A stretch of DNA of 12,036 nt from Methanobacteriota archaeon (lineage in GTDB: Archaea; Thermoplasmatota; Poseidoniia; Poseidoniales; Poseidoniaceae). Each line of letters begins with the position of its first letter. The stretch's first letter is position 1. The position numbers and the translations under genes were made by a program. The notes under the pieces are model-generated. The model was not told the origin of the DNA, searched no databases, and worked only from the letters and a program-made list of their open reading frames with translations. Of this stretch, positions 6,079 to 11,747 are shown piece by piece. The DNA lies in NCBI GenBank assembly GCA_002702945.1, contig PADF01000076.1, positions 1 to 12,036 on the forward strand, in the 5' to 3' direction.

Positions 6079-6588
6079 TTATGCATCGTCCCACATGCTG
6101 GATATCAAACTTTTAGCAACGGCATTACTGGATTGTCTGTTATTTAAGAAGTCGCTGAATCTACCAGTTTTATAACGATTGTTATATTGAGAAGAAGTAA
6201 CGAAAGGAATGGAACCCATTTGCTCGTTGGGAGTTAAATCAACTCCTAGTCTTCTTCCTGAAGGATTCCAACTGTCTGCAAAATATTCTCCGTATCCTCC
6301 AACATTTGGTTCAGGAGTAGTTGTTGCTCCAGATGGATCGGTAGGATCAATCGGATCATCTGGTGTAACAGGATTGACTGGAACTGTATCTTTCCCTCTG
6401 TTATAGCCATCATACTCAGGACTTCTCCTGATATTTGCTACAACTTGTTCACGTGTTTGGCCTCTCTCATGTATATCGTCAGTCCAATATTTTCTACCTT
6501 CTTCTCCAAGATCTCTACCAAGTTCGTCCTTGTAAACACCTTCTAACCATGCTTCGGTACGTGCTCTTGCTTCGTCAGCGGCTGACAT
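6079..6588 (-). CDS. DUF4214 protein with Pro/Asp-rich linker and unique C-terminal domain
   Basis: The 169-residue product starts MSAADEARARTEAWLEGVYK and carries one DUF4214 domain with LGRD at 23-26, EEGRKYW and TREQVVANIRRSPEY. A Pro/Asp/Thr-rich linker follows (VPVNPVTPDDPIDPTDPSG), then a C-terminal part of about 80 residues ending SSMWDDA. The layout (domain, Pro-rich linker, unique C-domain, acidic end) repeats that of the two-domain protein, but the linker and C-domain sequences differ. This is the first of three DUF4214 genes in the direction of transcription. Upstream is only AT-rich sequence (6589-6626) with no Shine-Dalgarno site. Confidence 0.78.
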   Translation of the reverse strand: MSAADEARARTEAWLEGVYKDELGRDLGEEGRKYWTDDIHERGQTREQVVANIRRSPEYDGYNRGKDTVPVNPVTPDDPIDPTDPSGATTTPEPNVGGYGEYFADSWNPSGRRLGVDLTPNEQMGSIPFVTSSQYNNRYKTGRFSDFLNNRQSSNAVAKSLISSMWDDA

Positions 6589-6626
6589 TATAATTTTGAA
6601 TTGACAATAGTTATATCTTAGTTGAT

Positions 6627-7301
6627 CTAGTTTTTATTCTTTTCTTTAATAATGGAAGGACTTAAGGGGCCATCAGCGGCTAATCGGAAATCAATCCACA
6701 TACGATTTGCTGCTTGAATTTTTTTAAATCTTTTAGGATCCTTATCGTGAGTAGTTTCTAAAAAGAGTTGAGTCTCATGAGTCAATTTGTTAGACGAAAA
6801 TTCTAAATCAACTGTTTGGAGGTGTCGGTTATGGAAAAAATGAGGAACTCCTTTAACTCTGAGATGTAACGGATTGCAGCAGTTATTGTCACCACACACT
6901 GCTTTAATCGGAAGTCTTCCTATATCTCCCCATGTAAACCAAACTGCACATCTTGGAGCTGAGTATTGCCGACCTGACCCCCAATGCCTGGGCATAGCAA
7001 AATAACTAGAGTTTGATCTGGAATGATATTTGCCTCTCCAAGGCCAACATTCTTCAGGTCCTCTAATCTCTACGAAAGACCAAAACTCTAAGAATCGACG
7101 TCGATATTTTTTCTCAATCTTATGTACATCTAAAGCTAACCTTCCTTCTGTTAATGAACTTATGCATCTAACGCAAGCATGGCTATCCGTGTATCGAGGA
7201 ATAAGTCCATCCTTAGAACCAATCGAATGATCGCAATGGAAACAGATTGGTCCGCCTTCTGTTGTTGAATGTAGTTTCGGAGGTAAAGCCCATTGAGACA
7301 T
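6627..7301 (-). CDS. HNH-like zinc protein (HNH endonuclease family, first His replaced)
   Basis: The 224-residue product has an N-terminal two-CxxC zinc ribbon (C20/C23 and C43/C46). An HNH-type domain follows: CWPWRG (85-90), a divergent middle, then GRLPIKAVCGDNNCCNPLHL (128-147). Phage HNH proteins of this group normally read H-x-C-x-N-x-x-C-x-NP-x-HL, the first His being the general base. Here that position is A134, while N143 and H146 remain. Cys136 and Cys141/142 could still bind a structural zinc. The C-terminal 70 residues are basic and helical. It could be a homing-type or packaging-associated nuclease that has lost cleavage and kept DNA binding. Its ATG shares one base with the upstream stop (TAATG). 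Confidence 0.68.
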   Translation of the reverse strand: MSQWALPPKLHSTTEGGPICFHCDHSIGSKDGLIPRYTDSHACVRCISSLTEGRLALDVHKIEKKYRRRFLEFWSFVEIRGPEECWPWRGKYHSRSNSSYFAMPRHWGSGRQYSAPRCAVWFTWGDIGRLPIKAVCGDNNCCNPLHLRVKGVPHFFHNRHLQTVDLEFSSNKLTHETQLFLETTHDKDPKRFKKIQAANRMWIDFRLAADGPLSPSIIKEKNKN

Positions 7302-7528
7302 TATTTGAGATGCAGAGGGAAACCCTTAGGTGCTTTAAATTTACCTCCTAATCCTTCTAATTGCTGAGAAAGAGGTCTTAATTTTGTTTGAATTTCAGGC
7401 CATAATTCCTTACGAGTACTGCCTTCTATCGCTACTGGCACTAAATTATTGTACGGACTACTCACAATAAAACCGTTACGACCATCACTAATATTTGTGA
7501 CACGATGTCCCAATTGGAGGTCTTTCAT
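7301..7528 (-). CDS. Small SH3/KOW-like protein of unknown function
   Basis: The 75-residue product starts MKDLQLGHRVTNISDGRNGF and continues IVSSPYNNLVPVAIEGSTRK, a pattern of short beta strands with an R-V-T-x-x-x-D-G-x-x-G-x-I core that resembles small SH3-like or KOW barrels. The C-terminal third is Gly/Lys/Pro-rich (GLGGKFKAPKGFP). It is translationally coupled to the HNH-like gene through TAATG. The SH3-like idea is an inference from strand pattern only. No family recognised. Confidence 0.6.
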   Translation of the reverse strand: MKDLQLGHRVTNISDGRNGFIVSSPYNNLVPVAIEGSTRKELWPEIQTKLRPLSQQLEGLGGKFKAPKGFPLHLK

Positions 7529-7545
7529 GATATAAGACTGATCTA

Positions 7546-7558
7546 TCTATCCGATAGA
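7546..7558. promoter_or_regulatory. Perfect 13-bp palindrome, possible operator
   Basis: TCTATCCGATAGA is a perfect inverted repeat (6 + 1 + 6) in the 39-base gap between the dCMP deaminase stop and the start of the 75-residue gene. It is too short for a strong terminator and lacks a T-run. Its place just upstream of the next gene suits a small dimeric repressor site, but chance is possible. Confidence 0.25.
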
Positions 7559-7567
7559 GTAGCTTAA

Positions 7568-8059
7568 TTATTCTTCTGGCTCTTCTAAATCGCCTGAGAA
7601 AGGAATACGATGAACTGCTATACCTGCTTCTACACACATTTCTCTTGCCTTATCAAATGATTCTTGCCATCTATAAGGCTCAACAAAATCTGGCACTATA
7701 ATCTGAGCGATATCAGCTTGAATTAGAACTGAAGCACATTGACTACATGTCATAAGAGGCCATACATACATCGTTGCACCTGCTAAACAAACTCCATTTC
7801 TTGCAGCAAATGCTACACAATTCATCTCTGCATGCACAGTCATAGCAAGCCTTGTCTCTCTATTCTTAAGTCTTGAATCTGAGTCGGTTAACCCTCTAGG
7901 AAGTCCGTTGTAACCTTCGACTAAGATACGTCTATCTCTAACAGCCACCGCTCCGACTTTCGTACTGGGGTCTTTTGACCATCCTGCGAACATTCGAGCT
8001 GCATGTAAAAACCGTTGATCCCAATTCTTTGGTGTTTTAGGCGCTTTTAGGGATGACAT
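7568..8059 (-). CDS. Deoxycytidylate (dCMP) deaminase
   Basis: The 163-residue product has the zinc-dependent cytidine/deoxycytidylate deaminase fold (PF00383): WSKDPSTKVGAVAV (27-40), GYNGLPRGLTD (49-59) typical of dCMP deaminases, HAEMN at 76-80 with zinc ligand H76 and proton shuttle E78, and TCSQC at 104-108 with ligands C105 and C108. The usual PCxxC has Thr in place of Pro, a mild variation. It deaminates dCMP to dUMP, feeding dTMP synthesis, and T4-like phages encode such an enzyme. The length is normal. The ATG at 8059 has no Shine-Dalgarno site; the divergent plus-strand gene starts only 29 bases away. It is the best-supported nucleotide enzyme in the window. Confidence 0.9.
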   Translation of the reverse strand: MSSLKAPKTPKNWDQRFLHAARMFAGWSKDPSTKVGAVAVRDRRILVEGYNGLPRGLTDSDSRLKNRETRLAMTVHAEMNCVAFAARNGVCLAGATMYVWPLMTCSQCASVLIQADIAQIIVPDFVEPYRWQESFDKAREMCVEAGIAVHRIPFSGDLEEPEE

Positions 8060-8073
8060 AGAATATAAATGTA

Positions 8074-8080
8074 AAGAGGG
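8074..8080 (+). promoter_or_regulatory. Ribosome-binding site AAGAGGG for the TTG start at 8089
   Basis: AAGAGGG lies eight bases upstream of TTG 8089. An in-frame TAG at 8059-8061 rules out an upstream start, and the nearby ATG at 8069 is followed at once by TAA. The site therefore fixes TTG as the start codon. Confidence 0.6.
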
Positions 8081-8088
8081 CTAAAACC

Positions 8089-8304
8089 TTGCTAGAAGTT
8101 TCTGCTGTTATTGGCTTGGCTGCTGCAAGCGCGTTGTGGCGCATGGCATTCACCCAAGGAAGCATGAAAAGAGGTATGGAGGCTATTCTCCATGAAGTTC
8201 AACTATTAAGGAGTGAACTAGGTAAGGATATAGTAATTTTAAAGGAAGATGTTAAAGATCATGAAGCGAGGATAAGACAACTCGAAAAAATTAAGAGAAG
8301 GTGA
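8089..8304 (+). CDS. Small membrane-anchored coiled-coil protein
   Basis: The 71-residue product starts at TTG with a good Shine-Dalgarno site. Residues 1-20 are hydrophobic (MLEVSAVIGLAAASALWRMA) and could span the membrane. Residues 28-71 form a charged helix with heptad-like spacing (ILHEVQLLRSELGKDIVILK, then EARIRQLEKIKRR), likely a coiled coil. The arrangement resembles small phage holin or spanin-accessory proteins, but no family is recognised and there is no lysozyme nearby. It is followed three bases later by a second coiled-coil gene, so the two probably act together. Confidence 0.7.
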   Translation: MLEVSAVIGLAAASALWRMAFTQGSMKRGMEAILHEVQLLRSELGKDIVILKEDVKDHEARIRQLEKIKRR

Positions 8305-8307
8305 TCC

Positions 8308-8520
8308 ATGGATTGGGACACAGAAAACAACCTACAAAAATGTGAAAGCATGCTTACTGTTTACCAAGACCATATCGAAGAACTACAAAAAGAAATTAAA
8401 GCCAAAGAAACGAAGATTAAATTTTTAGAGCAACAGTTGGAATATAAAACAATGGGACCGCCTGATAGTGAACCAGTAGATACTCAAGCGTTTTTATCTA
8501 TTGGCCGGAACCAGCTATAA
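8308..8520 (+). CDS. Small soluble coiled-coil protein
   Basis: The 70-residue product begins MDWDTENNLQKCESMLTVYQ and continues with strong heptads (HIEELQKEIKAKETKIKFLE) to about residue 48, then a Pro-containing tail. AGAAGG (8296-8301), six bases upstream and overlapping the previous stop, supports the ATG. No membrane segment. Pairing with the preceding membrane coiled-coil protein is likely. Its 3' end overlaps that of the minus-strand gene by 23 bases, so transcripts converge. Confidence 0.7.
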   Translation: MDWDTENNLQKCESMLTVYQDHIEELQKEIKAKETKIKFLEQQLEYKTMGPPDSEPVDTQAFLSIGRNQL

Positions 8521-8806
8521 CGTCAGCTCCTGAACCTATCTCTTCGTTGATCCAAGCTTCTTGTCCTGGTCTCCATCCGCTTTGCCAGATGCTCCTAGAT
8601 TTTGCATGGAGATCATCGGAAGTCTTGTTCCACTTATGAAGCGCCATGATAATACTATTTCGAAGAGCTTCACTGCTAGGTACGCCGCTATAACGTAAGA
8701 GAAGTCGAGATGCATTGGTGATATCGTCATTGGTTAAATCTTGCAGGTCTTTAGAAGCTAATCTATCCGCGATTTCTTTATCTGTCTCGTAGAGTGGACT
8801 AGACAT
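8498..8806 (-). CDS. Small protein of unknown function (102 aa)
   Basis: The 102-residue product begins MSSPLYETDKEIADRLASKD and has a helical middle (NASRLLLRYSGVPSSEALRN) followed by KSRSIWQSGWRPG (about 69-81) and an acidic, Gly-rich C-terminus. The order of helices with a Trp-x-x-G-W-R-P-G block looks like a conserved small phage protein, but I cannot name the family. The ATG is preceded by the repeat-bearing noncoding region and lacks a Shine-Dalgarno site. Its end lies tail to tail over the plus-strand coiled-coil gene. Confidence 0.65.
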   Translation of the reverse strand: MSSPLYETDKEIADRLASKDLQDLTNDDITNASRLLLRYSGVPSSEALRNSIIMALHKWNKTSDDLHAKSRSIWQSGWRPGQEAWINEEIGSGADVIAGSGQ

Positions 8807-8822
8807 AGTGCCAGGGTACCAG

Positions 8823-8971
8823 GGGTGACACGGTAACTATAAACTTTTTTTAGTTATATCTCTCTTCTTTTCTTATTTATATACCAACTCGTCACATATC
8901 TAAATACTAAGTGTTAGAAAAAGTGAACAACTTTTCTTTTAGCTAAGAAAGGTTTTCAGAAAGGGTGACAC
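8823..8971 (+). repeat. Direct repeat GGGTGACAC (8823-8831 and 8963-8971)
   Basis: Two identical nine-base copies on the same strand, 140 bases apart, lie either side of the AT-rich core. The second copy is part of GGTGACACC, itself palindromic around one base. They could be protein-binding sites (iteron-like or operator). Confidence 0.4.
8874..8881 (-). promoter_or_regulatory. T4-like late promoter candidate TATAAATA
   Basis: On the minus strand this reads TATAAATA, the T4-type late promoter consensus also reported in cyanomyoviruses, 67 bases upstream of the ATG at 8806. In AT-rich DNA the same octamer also appears by chance within genes (for example on the plus strand at 4497-4504), so the support is weak. 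Confidence 0.25.
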
Positions 8972-9024
8972 CTATGGCACCTTTTATGAGACTCATTCCA
9001 GCAGAAGAGAAATAAATACAAAGA

Positions 9025-9046
9025 CCCTGGCACGTTAGTACCAAGG
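9025..9046 (-). other. Second hairpin after the terminator
   Basis: As minus-strand RNA, CCUUGGUAC-UAAC-GUGCCAGGG can form a nine-pair stem with two G-U pairs and a four-base loop. It sits just past the terminator of the primase-helicase. It may back up termination or be part of the repeat set. The plus-strand version has two mismatches. Confidence 0.35.
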
Positions 9047-9052
9047 CCTCAT

Positions 9053-9089
9053 AAAAAAAGACCACTGATTAAGTTATGTCAGCAGTCTT
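9053..9089 (-). terminator. Rho-independent terminator of the primase-helicase transcript
   Basis: On the minus strand AAGACTGCTGA (9089-9079) pairs with TCAGTGGTCTT (9068-9058) through 11 pairs including two G-U, with a 10-base loop, followed directly by a run of seven T (9059-9053, overlapping the stem end). It begins 33 bases after the stop at 9123. The plus-strand form has two C-A mismatches and no T-run, so it acts in one direction. Confidence 0.8.
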
Positions 9090-9122
9090 GAAGTTAGATT
9101 ATGTTATCTAGTCTTGAGAATC

Positions 9123-11468
9123 TCAGACTGGACCAAGCCAAATACGCTGACTTTTTCCATTTCTTTTAATTCTTTTCGGTTTGTAGCCTAATCTTTTTAA
9201 GCAATCAGTTACAGGAGTCGTCATTTGATTTTGCTGAGCGACATTAACTTCTACCCAAGCAAATAAATCTGCAAGGACAACGTAGGATCGCCCTTGATAA
9301 TATCCACTGCTATTCGTTTCTAAAGCACGAGTAACAACAGCATCTATAGGCGAGTCACGAGTGAATGAATCTTGATAGTCAGCAATATAACTAAGCTCAT
9401 AACTAGAGAAGACATGTACAGGATTATCTAAATAAGCCTTATATGCTGCAGCCCAAATAGAATCTCTATCTTGCTTCAGCCTATCTAAGTCAATGATCTT
9501 TAAATTAGGATCTTCCTTGGAAGGTACTTTACCTTCAACAATGATTGGCATAAATCTACGATTGCCAGTTGGATCGCACAGGAAGTCTGAGTTATTTGTT
9601 GCTGCTGCTAAAACAAATGCACGAGGATAAGACTTTTCATTCTCATACTTACGAGCAGACCTGTCTACGGAAACAGAGACTAAGTTTTTCAATTCTTCTG
9701 AATACTTTCTCTTGCAGTAACGTTCGAATTCATCCATAACGACAACAAAGCCAGCATGCAAAGCATGAGGTTTTTCTTTTAAATATTCAATACCTTGCTG
9801 CATAGTTACGACCCACGGATAAGTGCCAGGATCGTCTAAAGATGGAGGTGTTAAGTATTGGAAAAAGGTTGTTTTACCACAATTTTGGCTGCCGATTAAA
9901 ATTGGCATCCAGTCATGGCGACATCCAGGAGTGAGAACCCTTGCGACTGCACCAATCAGAAAACGTTTAATAACAACATCTGCTAATAGGTTTCCGCAAG
10001 GCATTACAGGATTCTGTATATCGTCTTTTGGTACTCCTAATATTTCAGATGCAATCCTGTCGAAGTAATTGCAAGGACTAGCACTAGCTGCACATCTTTC
10101 TAAATATGCTTTAACTGGATGGAATCGATTCTCATAACCAATAACACCTGCTAAATCGAAGACTAAAGTCTTAGGAAAAACTTGTCCTTGTCCTCGAGAT
10201 ATGTAGACATATGCTTGAGAAATATCATGTATCTCTCTCGGCTGGTGCTCAGGACCATAAACCAATTGTTGGCTCATACAATTAAGTCTTAAGCCGTTGT
10301 AATAGTTATCAAGCAGATCCTTAATACGTTCAACTAAGTCTTCGTTATTACCGTTATTGCTGCCTCTAGATCGAGCAGGTCTTAAGTTTTGGTCATGATC
10401 AAACGTGACGACTTCAGCCGGTTCATTTTCTTCTTTTGGCTTTTCTATAACTGCTATTTGAGTCCAAGGCTTATCTTTATCGAATAAACCTTGAGATGGT
10501 TCTTCTGGCTCTACTTCTATATCGCCTAAAAAATCTTCATGATCATATCCTGCAAAACCATCTCCGTGAACGCCTAACTTGAAAGATCCTGTATTCCCTT
10601 TCAGTTCGGGAGGTAAAGACTTCCTCCAGCCGGGTTGTTGGGTATCGGCAGCCCAAAAGATGGTTGCCAATGATTTACCACGCCATCCGTAAAAGAACTT
10701 TTCACTGGTTTGAGATCTGTTTTTTCCTTTTCCATGATGTCCTCGTGAAGCCCACTCTGACCAGCAGGAGAACAAGGCATCTCCTCCAGTGCTGGCTGCT
10801 CTGGTGATACTACAGAATTGGTCTCTATCGCCATCGGAAGTAGGATCCAACACGTGCTCGAGACAATAAGCAGCAAGGTTAATCGAATGTTCATCGACAT
10901 CTGCTGAATGCGAATGGTAACGTTCTCTTTCTTTAGCTGCCCTTTGACGAGCATCTTCTATCGAAGATTCAGGCAGAACAGCTTTAGGTTGCCATACAGG
11001 ATGTTGAGCACGACTATTACCGTAAAAAATCCTGCATCGGTCAGAACAATTAGCGTCACCTCCTAATGCTTTAATAAGCATTTCAGTGATTGACTGATAG
11101 AGTTCACCGTCGGTTACCCGTTGTGGCAACTGGAAAACAACTCTAAACCGATGCTTGTCTTTAGTAGGATTATGACTAGCAGAAGTGTAAACCCATGCAG
11201 CCAACCGAGCTAAAGAGTGCTCAGCGAATTGATCTAATGTTAAACCATTATCGATATCAACCACTACTAGGTCTGCATGATCAAAGGCAGCACTATTCCT
11301 GTGGTCTGACACCATGGCTGCTGGGATAAAAGCTCCGCCATGAGAGATATGATCTTTTAAATCTAATAATGTTCCTTTCTTTCTTTGCCATTGCTTACCG
11401 AAAGAAGGAGACCAAACAGATGGTTTATCTTTAATTGTTGGATGAATACTGAATTCAATTGGTTGCAC
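9123..11468 (-). CDS. Primase-helicase: AEP-type primase, PriCT_2 and VirE/SF3-like helicase
   Basis: The 781-residue product reads as a multidomain replication protein. The N-terminal part has an AEP/primase-polymerase pattern: LVVVDID (67-73, metal ligands D71 and D73), KDKHRFRVVFQLP (103-115, H106) and CRIFYGN (145-151). A PriCT_2-like segment follows (about 195-275, including ALFSCWSEWASRG). After a charged linker (about 290-380) comes a VirE/D5-type ATPase: Walker A GSQNCGKTT (526-534), Walker B VVVMDEF (575-581), sensor AAATNNSDFL (621-630) and NRRF (636-639). It probably unwinds and primes DNA at replication start. GTG is the start, preceded by AAGAGG nine bases upstream (11478-11483), and it overlaps the upstream gene by 14 bases. 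The stop is followed by a strong terminator. The coding region around 10,590-10,870 is richer in G+C than the rest. Confidence 0.88.
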   Translation of the reverse strand: MQPIEFSIHPTIKDKPSVWSPSFGKQWQRKKGTLLDLKDHISHGGAFIPAAMVSDHRNSAAFDHADLVVVDIDNGLTLDQFAEHSLARLAAWVYTSASHNPTKDKHRFRVVFQLPQRVTDGELYQSITEMLIKALGGDANCSDRCRIFYGNSRAQHPVWQPKAVLPESSIEDARQRAAKERERYHSHSADVDEHSINLAAYCLEHVLDPTSDGDRDQFCSITRAASTGGDALFSCWSEWASRGHHGKGKNRSQTSEKFFYGWRGKSLATIFWAADTQQPGWRKSLPPELKGNTGSFKLGVHGDGFAGYDHEDFLGDIEVEPEEPSQGLFDKDKPWTQIAVIEKPKEENEPAEVVTFDHDQNLRPARSRGSNNGNNEDLVERIKDLLDNYYNGLRLNCMSQQLVYGPEHQPREIHDISQAYVYISRGQGQVFPKTLVFDLAGVIGYENRFHPVKAYLERCAASASPCNYFDRIASEILGVPKDDIQNPVMPCGNLLADVVIKRFLIGAVARVLTPGCRHDWMPILIGSQNCGKTTFFQYLTPPSLDDPGTYPWVVTMQQGIEYLKEKPHALHAGFVVVMDEFERYCKRKYSEELKNLVSVSVDRSARKYENEKSYPRAFVLAAATNNSDFLCDPTGNRRFMPIIVEGKVPSKEDPNLKIIDLDRLKQDRDSIWAAAYKAYLDNPVHVFSSYELSYIADYQDSFTRDSPIDAVVTRALETNSSGYYQGRSYVVLADLFAWVEVNVAQQNQMTTPVTDCLKRLGYKPKRIKRNGKSQRIWLGPV

Positions 11469-11670
11469 TTGGTTCTACCTCTTTTAAATGTTGTTGTGCT
11501 TCCTCTAAGTCATTACAAAAACGACAAGAGCCTAAATAGCAAGCTAAATGACGTACAAAAGTGGACTTGCCACCAGTCAATGGATAAGTGTGAACTGTTC
11601 CCCCAAGTGGAGTTGTCAGAATAAGTTCTGGCTGGGTTGGCATCTTGGTTTTACAATTTAGTACACGCAT
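11455..11670 (-). CDS. Small Cys-containing protein upstream of primase-helicase
   Basis: The frame is open from a TTG at 11703, but the first plausible ATG is at 11670 (71 residues), with another at 11643 (62 residues, MPTQPELILTTPLGG). The product has a short cluster CYLGSCRFC (two C separated by four, then CxxC), possibly a partial zinc site, and TGGKST, which is too short and isolated to be a P-loop. It overlaps the primase-helicase start by 14 bases and so is coupled to it; it may be an accessory replication protein. No family recognised, and the start is uncertain. Confidence 0.55.
   Translation of the reverse strand: MRVLNCKTKMPTQPELILTTPLGGTVHTYPLTGGKSTFVRHLACYLGSCRFCNDLEEAQQHLKEVEPSATN
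11478..11483 (-). promoter_or_regulatory. Ribosome-binding site AAGAGG for the primase-helicase GTG start
   Basis: On the minus strand AAGAGG lies nine bases upstream of GTG 11468 and inside the upstream small gene. It supports GTG as the start over any internal ATG. Confidence 0.55.
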
Positions 11671-11747
11671 AAGGAGTATGCCGATTATTCTTACGAATTG
11701 CAAATTTACTCTTTTATTCTAAAATCTATTCAAAGTCTATTTTTATC

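Larger units (their letters stand above)
8808..9033. repeat. Inverted pair GTGCCAGGG / CCCTGGCAC bracketing the noncoding region
   Basis: GTGCCAGGG at 8808-8816 and its exact reverse complement CCCTGGCAC at 9025-9033 enclose the AT-rich core, 208 bases apart. The shorter GGCAC also occurs at 8976-8980 beside the second GGGTGACAC. The pair is short, but it is GC-rich in AT-rich surroundings, so chance is less likely. Confidence 0.4.
8807..9122. other. Noncoding region downstream of primase-helicase; origin-like or regulatory
   Basis: A 316-base gap with no supportable gene. From left to right it holds: GTGCCAGGG (8808-8816), GGGTGACAC (8823-8831), an AT-rich stretch (about 8834-8950) containing TAACTA...TAGTTA (8834-8839/8851-8856), a second GGGTGACAC (8963-8971), CCCTGGCAC (9025-9033, the inverse of the first element) and a strong minus-strand terminator (9053-9089). 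An AT-rich core flanked by short repeats beside a primase-helicase is a common origin layout, but a control region for the next gene explains it equally well. Confidence 0.5.

Noticed and set aside
6601..6617. TTGACA followed by TTATAT on the plus strand, resembling a promoter
   Set aside because: No plus-strand gene lies downstream, spacing is too short, and the region sits between two minus-strand genes.
9011..9018. AATAAATA on the plus strand as a late promoter
   Set aside because: No plus-strand gene follows; the octamer is expected by chance in AT-rich sequence.
10601..10954. 117-codon frame overlapping the primase-helicase
   Set aside because: It lies over conserved primase-helicase coding sequence, has no family features and is explained by the local G+C rise.
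11455..11670. GGKST in the small Cys-containing protein as a P-loop
   Set aside because: No Walker B, too short a protein, and the surrounding residues do not form a strand-loop-helix.
11671..11719. AAGGAG followed by ATG on the plus strand (14-codon ORF)
   Set aside because: The spacing to the ATG is only one to two bases and the ORF is 14 codons with no features.
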